Assembly (NCBI GenBank): GCA_019638485.1
Contig: JAHBTP010000001.1
Coordinates: forward strand, 372,001 to 436,000
Origin: Ferruginibacter sp.
GTDB taxonomy: Bacteria; Bacteroidota; Bacteroidia; Chitinophagales; Chitinophagaceae
Length of the DNA: 64,000 nucleotides
Direction of reading: 5' to 3'
The position numbers and the translations under genes are program-made. Positions 42,087 to 51,575 of this stretch are shown in pieces. Within the stretch, counting starts at the first letter, position 1. Each line of letters begins with the position of its first letter. The notes under the pieces were generated by a model. That model saw only the letters and a program-made list of their open reading frames with translations. It did no database searches and was not told where the DNA came from.

Positions 42087-42742
42087 GCCCTTCAACTTTG
42101 TTGAAAGGCCTTGTGACCGCGTTAGGATTATTTCATGATCCGTTGATGGGAGGGCTTACAAGGCCTTTAGCGCTTTGCGCTGTCAGTCTTTTTGTTTGTT
42201 TGCTTTTGAGTGCACACACTCATCGCATCCAAACTAAAAAGCCCTTCAACTTTGTTGAAAGGCCTTGTGACCGCGTTAGGATTATTTCATGATCCGTTGA
42301 TGGGGGGCTTACAAGGCCTTTAGCGCTTTGCGCTGTCAGTCTTTTTGTTTGTTTGCTTTTGAGTGCACACACTCATCGCATCCAAACTAAAAAGCCCTTC
42401 AACTTTGTTGAAAGGCCTTGTGACCGCGTTAGGATTATTTCATGATCCGTTGATGGGGGGCTTACAAGGCCTTTAGCGCTTTGCGCTGTCAGTCTTTTTG
42501 TTTGTTTGCTTTTGAGTGCACACACTCATCGCATCCAAACTAAAAAGCCCTTCAACTTTGTTGAAAGGCCTTGTGACCGCGTTAGGATTATTTCATGATC
42601 CGTTGATGGGGGGCTTACAAGGCCTTTAGCGCTTTGCGCTGTCAGTCTTTTTGTTTGTTTGCTTTTGAGTGCACACACTCATCGCATCCAAACTAAAAAG
42701 CCCTTCAACTTTGTTGAAAGGCCTTGTGACCGCGTTAGGATT
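42087..42742 (-). repeat. Tandem 153-bp repeats carrying the tRNA-Arg 3' end
   Basis: Four near-identical units start at 42087, 42241, 42394 and 42547 (154, 153, 153, 153 bp). A fifth, partial copy from 42700 runs into the tRNA gene to 42742. Each unit, read on the minus strand, holds the last 16 bases of the tRNA, its terminator hairpin (GCCCTTCAAC/GTTGAAAGGC) and further stems AGCGC-TTT-GCGCT and TGAGTG-CACA-CACTCA. An 8-bp pair GGCCTTGT/ACAAGGCC closes a shortened tRNA-like piece with ACGGATCA. The ORF in this stretch is a translation of the repeat, not a gene. Confidence 0.9.
42695..42723 (-). terminator. Terminator after tRNA-Arg
   Basis: On the minus strand GGCCTTTCAAC-AAA-GTTGAAGGGC is followed by TTTTTAG. 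It lies 4-30 bases beyond the tRNA 3' end and is copied in each 153-bp unit. Confidence 0.8.
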
Positions 42743-42800
42743 CAAACCTAAAACCTTCTGATCCGTAGTCAGATGCTCTATTCAGTTGAGCTACGCAGCC
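42727..42800 (-). tRNA. tRNA-Arg (anticodon ACG)
   Basis: A complete cloverleaf can be drawn on the minus strand: acceptor 7 bp (two G-U pairs), D arm GCTC/GAGC with loop AACTGAATA, anticodon stem TCTGA/TCAGA with loop CTACGGA, T stem TTAGG/CCTAA with loop TTTGAAT. The anticodon is ACG, so arginine CGN codons. The 3' end is A then CAA, so the CCA tail is not encoded. Position 19 is A and position 56 is T instead of the nearly universal G and C, a matched change. Confidence 0.93.
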
Positions 42801-42915
42801 AAAATTTAGGATTGCAAAAATAGTTCGTTACAGCCTAATAGCCAAATATTTTTAATGCTCAAACGCGTGTTAGTTACTTAATTCATAATTCCTGCAGGTT
42901 TTTTATGTAAAGGGT

Positions 42916-42923
42916 TATTTTTG
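42916..42923 (+). promoter_or_regulatory. -7 box (TATTTTTG) of the T9SS cargo gene
   Basis: Exact TAnnTTTG match, 20 bases before the ATG at 42943. No clear -33 TTG is seen at the usual distance. Confidence 0.5.
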
Positions 42924-42942
42924 CCCACTTAACTTCTTTATT

Positions 42943-45171
42943 ATGAGAAAATGCCTGTTGGTTTTTGTGCTTGGCCTTTTATTTTCTTTTTCAGCAATCG
43001 CACAATCAACCTTGATAGTTAATGAAATTTCACAAGGAACAAATAACACCAAGGAATATGTTGAATTTGTTGTAATAGGAACCCGAACTTGTACTGATAG
43101 TACTGCTGATTTACGAAATTGGATTTTTGATGATCATAATGGATGGTATGGAGGAAGTGGAACGGGCATAGCTGCCGGACATTATCGGTTTAAAAATATT
43201 TCTGAATGGTCGAAAATTCCTTACGGGTCAATTATCTTGATTTATAATAATGCAGATCGTAACCTTAAAATTCCTGTAGGAAGTGATGATCCAACAGACG
43301 TAAATCATGATTATGTGTATGTACTTCCCATTACCAGTGATTTACTTGAACAGAATATTAACGAGCCTATCTCTCCATCAACTTTTAATTATACCTATCC
43401 TGTTGCCGGTTATAATAATCCGGTTGATTGGACGTCTATTGGCTTAGCTAATGGTGGTGATGCAGTTATTATTGTTAATCCTACTAATTTATCTGTGGCA
43501 AATCATTCAGTTTTATTTGGATTTACTCCTGCCACAGGAGCCCAGGTGCCAAATGTTGCTAAAGGCGCTGTTGGTGCAGGCGCCTGCCTTTATTTGTCGG
43601 ATGGTAATTATAATACTGAGGCATCATGGTTAATTGGTGTTGCAGGCACTGCCGATGAAACGCCGGGTGCGGGCAACTCTCCCGATAATTTAGCATGGAT
43701 AAACGCTATGCGAACCCAAACTTCGTCTTTCAATGTTACTGCTTCTGTTGTTAATCCTTCTTGTCCCGGAACTATGGGCGCAATAACCGTTACTTCTCCT
43801 ACCGGTACAAACTATACTTATGCTTTAAATGGAGGAACTTTTCAAACGGCAAATGTTTTTTCAAATTTAACGCCGGGAACCTATCTCATTTCGGTAAAGG
43901 AAGATGGAGGTTGTGAATCTACCTTGCAGGTTTATGTAGCAAATGCGCAAGGCGTGCCTGATATTATTTTTACTGTATTACAACCATCTTGCGCACAGCC
44001 ATTCGGAGGAATTACAATAACTTCACCTCCCGTAAGTCTTGGATATACTTTTAGTATAAATGGTGTAGATTTCCAGGCAGACCCTGTATTTAATAATCTC
44101 GCACCGGGTACATATACAATAACAATTGCAAATACACTTGGATGTACAAGATCTACCAGTACAACAATTAATACACCCACCGATCAACCCGCGCTACCCG
44201 CAGTTACTTCTCCGGTTAATTATTGTCTGAATCAAACTGCAACTCCTCTTGCAGCTTCAGGAAATAATTTGTTGTGGTATAATAGTTTGTCGGGTGGTAC
44301 AGGGCAGTCAACACCACCCACGCCCTTAACAAGTTCTGCCGGAACTACTTCTTATTATGTGTCTCAAACTATAAATGGATGCGAGAGTAATCGTGCCGAA
44401 ATTATCGTTCAGGTTACTGATTTTGATTTAGATGAAATTGAAGGGATAGATACAATTTGTTTAAGCGGAAATACTTTCGCAATACTTTCTAATTCTTTTG
44501 TTGGTGGAACTTGGAGTAGCAGTAATCCGGCTGTGGCTACGATTAGTACCGGAGGGATGGTAACTGCTGTTGCAGCAGGTACTACAACCATAACTTATGC
44601 AGCAACCTCAGGAGGTTGCCCTGCATCAGTAAGTATGGATGTTACGGTAAATGATTTTTCCCTATCATTAGATGGGCCGTTAGCCCCTGTAAATGCAGGC
44701 ACAAGTGTTATCCTTAATGCAAGTGCTATAGAACCATTTATTGTTACCTCATGGTTACCGATAAATCTATTTACCGACCAATCCCTTACTTCTCAAACCA
44801 TAATCGCCAGTTCTTCCGAATTGATAAAGGTGATTGGTGTGAGTACTTATGGATGTATTGATACTGCCCAATTTGAATTAGTGGTTATCCCTCAGGATGA
44901 AGAACTTTATATCCCTAATGCATTTAGTCCAAATCATGACGGGATAAACGATGTATTTAGGCCTTATGGAAATTCCATTATTATGGTTGAAACAACTATT
45001 TTTAATCAATGGGGCGAGAAAATTTTCTCGGGTAAGGGGCTTCCGGGTGGATGGGATGGCCTACATAAAGGTAAACTTCAACCATCTGGCGTATATGTAT
45101 ATGTTTTAAAGATTACGCTTCAATCCGGAAGGGTAGAAACAAAAAAAGGAGCTGTTAATTTAATACACTAA
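42943..45171 (+). CDS. Large secreted protein with gliding-motility-type C-terminal domain
   Basis: Cell-surface or secreted protein exported by the type IX system. A signal peptide (about 1-20, ending AIAQ) is followed by a lamin-tail-like N-terminal domain (about 25-265, VNEISQGTNNTKEYVEFVV). Two SprB-like repeats (about 270-400, each with LTPGTYLISV/LAPGTYTITI) come next, then Ig-like and Big_2-like domains (about 415-560, VAAGTTTITYAA). The C-terminal domain (about 655-742) is type B: IPNAFSPNHDGINDVFRP, FNQWGEKIF, and G-V-Y-V-Y-V-L-K. The T9SS machinery itself is outside the window. The stop is directly adjacent to the convergent ligase gene. Confidence 0.9.
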   Translation: MRKCLLVFVLGLLFSFSAIAQSTLIVNEISQGTNNTKEYVEFVVIGTRTCTDSTADLRNWIFDDHNGWYGGSGTGIAAGHYRFKNISEWSKIPYGSIILIYNNADRNLKIPVGSDDPTDVNHDYVYVLPITSDLLEQNINEPISPSTFNYTYPVAGYNNPVDWTSIGLANGGDAVIIVNPTNLSVANHSVLFGFTPATGAQVPNVAKGAVGAGACLYLSDGNYNTEASWLIGVAGTADETPGAGNSPDNLAWINAMRTQTSSFNVTASVVNPSCPGTMGAITVTSPTGTNYTYALNGGTFQTANVFSNLTPGTYLISVKEDGGCESTLQVYVANAQGVPDIIFTVLQPSCAQPFGGITITSPPVSLGYTFSINGVDFQADPVFNNLAPGTYTITIANTLGCTRSTSTTINTPTDQPALPAVTSPVNYCLNQTATPLAASGNNLLWYNSLSGGTGQSTPPTPLTSSAGTTSYYVSQTINGCESNRAEIIVQVTDFDLDEIEGIDTICLSGNTFAILSNSFVGGTWSSSNPAVATISTGGMVTAVAAGTTTITYAATSGGCPASVSMDVTVNDFSLSLDGPLAPVNAGTSVILNASAIEPFIVTSWLPINLFTDQSLTSQTIIASSSELIKVIGVSTYGCIDTAQFELVVIPQDEELYIPNAFSPNHDGINDVFRPYGNSIIMVETTIFNQWGEKIFSGKGLPGGWDGLHKGKLQPSGVYVYVLKITLQSGRVETKKGAVNLIH

Positions 45172-46281
45172 TTAAAGGCCAATTAAAAATTGACCATGAA
45201 TAAAATCTGTAACTGCTTGCAGATTTTGTTCATTTTCATATACTTTAAGCTGTCTGTCTGCTCCGGTACCTTCTTCCAAAATTTTGTGCACATGAGAAAT
45301 GGCATTCCTGCTGCCTAAATGTGGAATAACATCATCTATAAAATCAAGTAATTCATAAATAAGTACCCTTGTATTTACTTCCTGCTCTTTTCCAAAATCA
45401 ATTAGACTTCCTTCAATACCGTATCTGCTTGCTCTGAATTTATTTTCGTTTAATAGTGCTCGTGAGTACATCATAAAATTCAGATTTTGCGTACGCAACT
45501 TATAAATCTTGGCACATATAGCCTGAAACAAACCGGCCAGCATAATGGTTTCATGTACAGTTAATGGGATGTCGCAAATTCTAAATTCAACTGTATTAAA
45601 AAAAGGATGTACACGCAAGTCCCACCATATTTTCTTTGCATTATCAATGCAATTTGTTTTTACAAGCAGCTTGATGTAGTTGTCATAATCCTCTATACTA
45701 TTGTATGCATCGGGAATACCTGTGCGTGGAAACTTTTCAAATACCTTTGTTCTAAAAGATTTGTATCCTGTTTTTCTTCCTTCCCAAAATGGAGAATTAG
45801 TACTGAGCGCAAAGATGTGGGGTAAAAAATAACGAACAGAATTGGCAATATGTATGGCCATTTCCCGCGTTTCCATACCTACGTGAACGTGCAATCCGAA
45901 AATAAGATTGCTCCTGGCTGCCTCTTGTAATTCATTTACAATTTCGCTGTATCGGGCATGGTCGGTAATAAGTTGGCTTTCCCAGTGGCTAAAAGGATGT
46001 GTTCCGCTTGCACCAACCCATAAGCCAAGTTCATCAGCAATACCTGCAATGGTTTTTCTAAGTGTTCCTACATCCATGAATGCTTCGTTCACATCTGCAC
46101 AAATATCGGTTCCTACCTCTACTACGGCTTGATGCATTTCGGCTTTTACCTTGTCTTTAATAACCTTCTGCCCCTCTTGTACTATCTTTTGCTGATGGCT
46201 CCTCAATTCTTTAGTTATAGGGTCAATAACCATATACTCTTCTTCCACACCAATGGTGAAGTGTTTATATTTTATAGGCAT
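45172..46281 (-). CDS. Carboxylate-amine ligase, GCS2/YbdK family
   Basis: Glutamate-cysteine ligase-like enzyme that joins a carboxylate to an amine with ATP. The start IGVEEEYMVIDP has the conserved acidic triad of the active site. The blocks VEVGTDICADVNE, GASGTHPFSHW and HVHVGM bind substrate and metal, and FRTKVFEKFPRTGIPD is typical of the YbdK group. A length of 369 aa is normal. The substrate is unknown for this group; it need not be cysteine. It is followed by an ATP-grasp gene and an esterase gene, forming a conserved-looking trio. Confidence 0.88.
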   Translation of the reverse strand: MPIKYKHFTIGVEEEYMVIDPITKELRSHQQKIVQEGQKVIKDKVKAEMHQAVVEVGTDICADVNEAFMDVGTLRKTIAGIADELGLWVGASGTHPFSHWESQLITDHARYSEIVNELQEAARSNLIFGLHVHVGMETREMAIHIANSVRYFLPHIFALSTNSPFWEGRKTGYKSFRTKVFEKFPRTGIPDAYNSIEDYDNYIKLLVKTNCIDNAKKIWWDLRVHPFFNTVEFRICDIPLTVHETIMLAGLFQAICAKIYKLRTQNLNFMMYSRALLNENKFRASRYGIEGSLIDFGKEQEVNTRVLIYELLDFIDDVIPHLGSRNAISHVHKILEEGTGADRQLKVYENEQNLQAVTDFIHGQFLIGL

Positions 46282-46318
46282 AAGAAAATATTATTTATCC
46301 CGATTGCTTATTTTGATT

Positions 46319-47272
46319 TTAATAAAGTGCTTTTTTTGAGGCACTCCGTTTAATATATTCTCCCCAGGTGAGATTATCAACCCCGGGTTTATGTTCCATA
46401 GCCCGCTCAATAGCATAGTTAGCAGCTGTTTCTACCACCCATTCAAAATTTTCTTCTCCTACACTGTTTTTGTCAGCATCAGGCGCAGGGTTACAAAAGT
46501 CAATTGCATAGGGGATTCCGTTTCGTACCGCTAATTCTACTGTATTAAAATCATATCCAAGATAATGATTGATACGTAGCACTATTTCTTCCATCATTTT
46601 TAATCTTTCCTCTGATGGTTTAAAATCTGCTACATAACGTAGATGATGAGGATTCCTTGGTTCATAAGGCATGATGCGCACATATTTACCACCAATACAA
46701 TAGCAGCGATAGTATTCTTCAAAGATAATTTCCTCCTGTAGCATCATCACCAATTCACCCGTTTCACCATGCTTGATGAAAAAGTCGTCCATGTCTTTAA
46801 TCTTATAAACACTCTTCCAGCCTCCACCTGCAAATGGCTTCATATAGGCCGGGAATCCAACGTAATTAAATATGCCATCCCAATCTAAAGGATAGGTGAG
46901 ATTAGAAAATGAGTTCTCACTTGTATCCGGTGGCATTTCACGGGAAGGGAGAATTACTGTTTTAGGAACCGGTACATTTATTTTTGTAGCAAGGCAGTTA
47001 TTAAAAAACTTCTCATCTGCACTAAACCAAAATGGATTGTTTAATACAGCGGTATCACAAAGTGCTGCATTTTTTAAAAATGCACGGTAAAACGGAACAT
47101 CTTGAGAGATACGATCAAAGATAACGGCGTAACCATTTCCTTCACCCTGCATAACTTTATCTATAGAAACCGGCTCTGCCAATATTCCGACTGGCTTCTT
47201 ATTATTAATTCTTTCTACAAGAGCCTGAGGGAAAGTCCTTTCCTGGCCAAATAAAATTCCAATCTTTTTCAT
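46319..47272 (-). CDS. ATP-grasp family ligase
   Basis: ATP-dependent carboxylate-amine or peptide ligase (317 aa from ATG 47272). The N-terminal Rossmann-like part starts with KKIGILFGQERTFPQALVERI. The central and C-terminal ATP-grasp parts show YMKPFAGGGWKSVYKI (ATP-binding glycine loop), VMMLQEEIIFEEYYRCYCIGG and the metal-binding FNTVELAVRNGIPYAIDFCNPAPD. The longer frame to 47311 adds residues with no fold. It is upstream of the GCS2-like gene on the same strand by 37 bases and so is probably its operon partner. Confidence 0.85.
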   Translation of the reverse strand: MKKIGILFGQERTFPQALVERINNKKPVGILAEPVSIDKVMQGEGNGYAVIFDRISQDVPFYRAFLKNAALCDTAVLNNPFWFSADEKFFNNCLATKINVPVPKTVILPSREMPPDTSENSFSNLTYPLDWDGIFNYVGFPAYMKPFAGGGWKSVYKIKDMDDFFIKHGETGELVMMLQEEIIFEEYYRCYCIGGKYVRIMPYEPRNPHHLRYVADFKPSEERLKMMEEIVLRINHYLGYDFNTVELAVRNGIPYAIDFCNPAPDADKNSVGEENFEWVVETAANYAIERAMEHKPGVDNLTWGEYIKRSASKKALY

Positions 47273-47397
47273 GTTCAATAATTTATATAAGGATTCTGTT
47301 GTTGTAATCAAATATATTTTTAACAGGTTAATTAAACAAATTATGATTTTACCGGCAAATTGAAGAATATATTTCTTTAAGTATTAATTTTACGAAG

Positions 47398-48213
47398 ATG
47401 CCGGAATTACAAAATCCTACAATTTCTGTTTATTCACTTGAACTGGAGTCACATTTTTTGGGTCGTATGGTAAGGTTTGATTGCTATGTGCCCGCTAAGC
47501 TTTCTGAAAATGTTTCTTTGTTATTGATTAATGACGGGCAAGACCTGGTTACCATGGACTTTGAAAAGATATTGAACGAAGCCTATTCCCGTTTTCCACT
47601 TTCTCCGCTGATGTGTATTGGGATATACTGCGGTGCCGACCGTAAGAATGAATATGGAACAGCCAGGTATATGGATTATAAGGGAAGAGGAGCAAAAGCC
47701 TTCTTGCATAACCGTTTTGTTTTAGAAGAACTTTTACCATTTATAAGAAGTCATTTTGCCATGCCCTCTTTTAAGCAAAAGGCTTATGCCGGATTTTCAT
47801 TAGGTGGGCTGTATGCAATGGATATTGTGTGGAATTATCCTGCAGAATTTACAGTTTGTGGAATTTTTAGTGGCTCTATGTGGTGGCGAAGTGTATCTCA
47901 GGATGAACCTAATTTTAATGAAAATGAGCATCGTATAATGCAAAAGCAGGTGCGTGAAGGGAAGTATTTCCCGTGGCAAAGGTATTTTTTTGAAGTAGGG
48001 GTTTTAGACGAAACGGCAGATAGAAACCATAATGGTATTATAGATTCTATTGATGATACTCAGGCAGTAATTAATGAACTTAAACTAAGTGGATGCCCTG
48101 ATAAGAATGTTTCCTATCTTGAATTAGCTGATGGCAGACATGATGTACCCACCTGGGCAAAAGCATTTCCAACTTTTTTGGTATGGGCCTTTTCAAAAAA
48201 TACAGAACAATAA
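47398..48213 (+). CDS. Esterase family alpha/beta hydrolase
   Basis: Alpha/beta hydrolase of the esterase (Fes/EstD-like) group, 271 aa, without signal peptide. The nucleophile elbow is GFSLGGLYAMD (Ser). Acid and His candidates are in FEVGVLDETADRNHNG and ADGRHDVPTW. It is divergent from the ATP-grasp gene. Together with the ATP-grasp and GCS2-like genes it resembles clusters predicted to make small peptides or amides; it might cleave or load an ester or thioester. The substrate is unknown. Confidence 0.85.
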   Translation: MPELQNPTISVYSLELESHFLGRMVRFDCYVPAKLSENVSLLLINDGQDLVTMDFEKILNEAYSRFPLSPLMCIGIYCGADRKNEYGTARYMDYKGRGAKAFLHNRFVLEELLPFIRSHFAMPSFKQKAYAGFSLGGLYAMDIVWNYPAEFTVCGIFSGSMWWRSVSQDEPNFNENEHRIMQKQVREGKYFPWQRYFFEVGVLDETADRNHNGIIDSIDDTQAVINELKLSGCPDKNVSYLELADGRHDVPTWAKAFPTFLVWAFSKNTEQ

Positions 48214-48243
48214 AAAAGCTCCGGTAAAAAACCGGAGCTTTTA
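48214..48243. terminator. Bidirectional terminator
   Basis: Twelve-bp arms AAAAGCTCCGGT and ACCGGAGCTTTT with a five-A loop, between the esterase gene and the convergent TonB receptor gene. The A and T tracts serve both directions. Confidence 0.9.
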
Positions 48244-48259
48244 TTTATCAGGTGAAGGG

Positions 48260-51200
48260 TTAGTTAAAAGTATATCTGATTCCAATTTGTCCCTGGAATC
48301 GGGAACCGAATGATTCAGACCATGGAGTACGCGGAGTGTAGTTGTATCCTTTCCCGGCATTAGGGCCCGATGTACGGTTAACCGCGGTTAACAGCGTATA
48401 GGCCTGGTTTGAAACATAATACTGACGTCCCCATTTTTTGTTTAGCAGATTAGTAAAGTTAAAAATATCAATGGTTAATTGTAGGTCGTGCTTTTTCCCA
48501 TTAATAGTAGTGTAAAAGTCTTGAGCAAAGCGCATATCAATAACATGCTGCCAAGGTGTAACCGAACCATTTCTTTCAGTATAATTTCCTTTCCTGCTGC
48601 TCAAATATTTATCATTGTTAATGAAGTTGAAAAAAGCTGCTTGTTGCTCTGCCGCAGTAGCAATAACAGCGCCTGAGCCACTCAGCCTGTCTATGAATTT
48701 AATTTGTGATGCATCAGCAGGAACATACATTAAATCATTTCCAAATCTGCCATCACTATTCAAGTCTCCATCAACCAAATAAGTAAATGGTTGTCCGGAA
48801 CTCCCTACATAAATAAACGAAATGGTAGATTTAAAATATTTAGCATAGCTGATGTTGTATGATGCAACACCCATAAAACGATGTTTCAATTCGTGTGCTG
48901 ATGTAGCTAATGGCGGATTGTTTGGGTTGCCAACAACTTGTACATATTCCCAATTAGATAGTGCGGTAGAACTCAATCCGCTGTTTATGTCAGCAGCACT
49001 ATTAAAGTTATAGGATATTTGTCCAAAGAAATTATCCCAGGTTTTATTAAGCGTAAATCCGGCATTAAACGAATAGCCACGATTTGTGTTACTGATTAAA
49101 ATAGCATTATTTAAATTAGCAAACCGGCGGCGTGCAGCACTGGAAGAAGCATAAGCTATCCTGGTGTCGAATCCATTGTTATATGTAGGATCAACAACTC
49201 CTACAGGATCGGTAAGATTAATATCTTGATATAAGATATTATTGAGTGTTCTGCTTAAGATTGTTTCAATGGTTAAATTAATATCTCCGGGTAATTTTTT
49301 ATCAGCAGCCAAATTGAATCTTACTACTTGTGGAAGTTTGAAATCTTTACTTATTAAATTTAAATCAAAGTTGGGTGATGTAGAGGAGCCAATTTGTGAA
49401 GGCTCTACGGTGGGGTCTAAACCGTTTCCGTTATTTACTGTAAATGGAGCCTGTGTAGGCGTGTTGTCTGTTTGTGAGGTTGATTTAGTTAGCATCCCAT
49501 TGTTTGAATACTGATTGGAAATCCAAACAAATGGAATACGTCCGGTAAATACACCAATACCACCTCTGATTACAGTACTACGATCACCATCTACATCATA
49601 ATTAAATCCTATCCTTGGAGAGAATAATAGTTTTTTGTCAGGAACAGTAGTTGTGCTGTATTTACCTGCAAATACTGAATCTACATAAGGGTTATATTCA
49701 GGCTTATCATTAAATACCGGCATGTCTCCGCGTAAGCCAATGGTTAAACGAAATTTTGGATTAAATTGAATTTCATCCTGAACATAAAATCCAAACTGCG
49801 CCGCCTTAAATTCTGCTGCCGGCTTGTCACCTAAGGAGGCTTTATCTCCTGTATAAGTAACATCAAACTGGCGTGGTGCGTTCACATTGAAATCATTCAA
49901 TGATGCAAAACGCCATCTGCCATTGTAATTATTAATGAATACGTTCATGAACTTAAATAATTCATTATGCGTACCAATAGTAAAGAGATGTTTGCCTTTT
50001 GAAATTTTCAGATTATCGGTTATCTCCAGAATATCCTGATTTAGAACATTGGCAACTGAACTTCTTTCAGAACCCATGGTAACCGTACCACCGTTCATTG
50101 AAATTTCTATTGATGGGAAAACCTGTCCGTACACAGAACGGAAGTCGCGAATTCGATGATTACCAATAATCAGATTATTAGTTACTTTATTACTAAACCG
50201 GCTGCGTAATTCTACAACGGTAATGTTTTGTTTGTTGTTAAAACGGTAGGCGTTATTCCCAAAACGGAATGAAGAACTGCTTCGGCTAATATTGTCATCA
50301 AAAGCATTAATATAGTTATGGCGCCAAGTAAGCCTGTGCTTGTCTGTTACATTCCAGTCAATTCTTCCAAATATCTTATCGCTTTGTGTTTGCACATCTA
50401 CAACACCAAAACTTCCCGCATCATATCCCCAACGGTTTTTTACTGTATCATAAAGTGCCTGTGCATCTTCAAGGGAGAGTAAAGATCTTTCTTCTCCTGC
50501 ATTAAATAACGTGGGAGAAGTTCTGCGCGCCATTTCTCCATTCAGGAAATAGAATATTTTATTTTTAATAATTGGTCCGCCTATACGTGCACCAAATTGT
50601 TTATCTGAAAACTGAGTTGTTTTCTGTCTGGTTAAAGGGTCTTTTCCTACCGTGTTTTCATTACGGAAAAAGTAATAAACAGAGCCTTGAATTTCATTTG
50701 TTCCTGAACGGGTAACTGCATTTATTCCACCACCTGTGAAATTGCCATAAGTGATATCATAAGGTGCAAGTACAACCTGAACTTCTTGTATAGCATCAAG
50801 TGAAATAGGTGTTGTGCCTGCCTGACCACCCGGAGTGCCGGAAGAGGCTAATCCAAATACATCATTATTTACTGCACCATCAATAGTGATATTATTGAAG
50901 CGGTTATTCATTCCTGCAAATGAATTGCTTCCAGTTGCTTGAGGTGTTAAGCGAGCAAAATCCATTAGGCTTCTGCTTAATGTAGGCATGGCATTTATTT
51001 GTTCACGACTTATATTGGTAGAAGCGCCTGTCTTTCTACGCGTGTTATGCGTTGTTCCTGTAACCACAACATCCGATAACTGAACGGCGGTAGATTCCAA
51101 ACTGGCATCAACCCTTGTATTCTCTCCCAAAGGCAGATTAATTCCGCTTTGAGAAAAATTATTATATCCTACAAAAGAGATGGAAATAGTGTACGGCCCG

Positions 51201-51415
51201 CCGGGTATTAGGTTCACTAAATCATAACGACCATCTTTGTGGGTAACAGTCCGGTACGTTGTTCCGGTAGAAGTATGGGTAACTTCAACTGAGCTTCCGC
51301 TTAATACTTCTCCTTTGGAGTTTTTAACATAACCAGTTAAACTACTGGTAGTAACTTGGCTTAAGCCGAAAAACGGTAAGGCAAGTAAAATTAAGATAGG
51401 TAAAAGTTTTCTCAT
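48260..51415 (-). CDS. TonB-dependent receptor, Oar/carboxypeptidase-regulatory-like
   Basis: Outer-membrane receptor (1051 aa from ATG 51415). A signal peptide (MRKLLPILILLALPFFGLSQ) is followed by a carboxypeptidase-regulatory-like domain (about 22-105, SLTGYVKNSKGEVLSG). The plug domain (about 115-235) has VVVTGTTHNTRRKTG and NAMPTLSRS. A long barrel ends in PWSESFGSRFQGQIGIRYTFN, a classic aromatic C-terminal strand. Oar-like receptors bind extracellular proteins or peptides. No SusD partner is adjacent, so the ligand is unknown. The longer start at 51499 would add a non-signal stretch. Confidence 0.93.
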   Translation of the reverse strand: MRKLLPILILLALPFFGLSQVTTSSLTGYVKNSKGEVLSGSSVEVTHTSTGTTYRTVTHKDGRYDLVNLIPGGPYTISISFVGYNNFSQSGINLPLGENTRVDASLESTAVQLSDVVVTGTTHNTRRKTGASTNISREQINAMPTLSRSLMDFARLTPQATGSNSFAGMNNRFNNITIDGAVNNDVFGLASSGTPGGQAGTTPISLDAIQEVQVVLAPYDITYGNFTGGGINAVTRSGTNEIQGSVYYFFRNENTVGKDPLTRQKTTQFSDKQFGARIGGPIIKNKIFYFLNGEMARRTSPTLFNAGEERSLLSLEDAQALYDTVKNRWGYDAGSFGVVDVQTQSDKIFGRIDWNVTDKHRLTWRHNYINAFDDNISRSSSSFRFGNNAYRFNNKQNITVVELRSRFSNKVTNNLIIGNHRIRDFRSVYGQVFPSIEISMNGGTVTMGSERSSVANVLNQDILEITDNLKISKGKHLFTIGTHNELFKFMNVFINNYNGRWRFASLNDFNVNAPRQFDVTYTGDKASLGDKPAAEFKAAQFGFYVQDEIQFNPKFRLTIGLRGDMPVFNDKPEYNPYVDSVFAGKYSTTTVPDKKLLFSPRIGFNYDVDGDRSTVIRGGIGVFTGRIPFVWISNQYSNNGMLTKSTSQTDNTPTQAPFTVNNGNGLDPTVEPSQIGSSTSPNFDLNLISKDFKLPQVVRFNLAADKKLPGDINLTIETILSRTLNNILYQDINLTDPVGVVDPTYNNGFDTRIAYASSSAARRRFANLNNAILISNTNRGYSFNAGFTLNKTWDNFFGQISYNFNSAADINSGLSSTALSNWEYVQVVGNPNNPPLATSAHELKHRFMGVASYNISYAKYFKSTISFIYVGSSGQPFTYLVDGDLNSDGRFGNDLMYVPADASQIKFIDRLSGSGAVIATAAEQQAAFFNFINNDKYLSSRKGNYTERNGSVTPWQHVIDMRFAQDFYTTINGKKHDLQLTIDIFNFTNLLNKKWGRQYYVSNQAYTLLTAVNRTSGPNAGKGYNYTPRTPWSESFGSRFQGQIGIRYTFN

Positions 51416-51551
51416 ATTTGAGTCAGTTTTGCTTGTACAAAGAAAAACAATAATCAATGATAAAATTGCATCTTTTATTAACAGAATGTTAGGAAACACA
51501 CTATTTTTTTTGAGGGGATGCGTTCAATTAGCATGGATAGGGATTCATTAG

Positions 51552-51559
51552 TAACTTTG
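51552..51559 (+). promoter_or_regulatory. -7 box (TAACTTTG) of ribBA
   Basis: Exact TAnnTTTG match 17 bases before the ribBA start ATG at 51576, giving a very short leader. No FMN riboswitch-like structure fits in the short space. Confidence 0.55.
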
Positions 51560-51575
51560 CAGATAAATATTTTTT

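Noticed and set aside
42071-42292. 73-aa ORF in the tandem repeat
   Set aside because: It is a translation of the 153-bp repeat and has no protein-like features.
51416-51575. FMN riboswitch before ribBA
   Set aside because: The promoter box lies only 17 bases before the start, leaving no room for the riboswitch fold, and no conserved core is visible.
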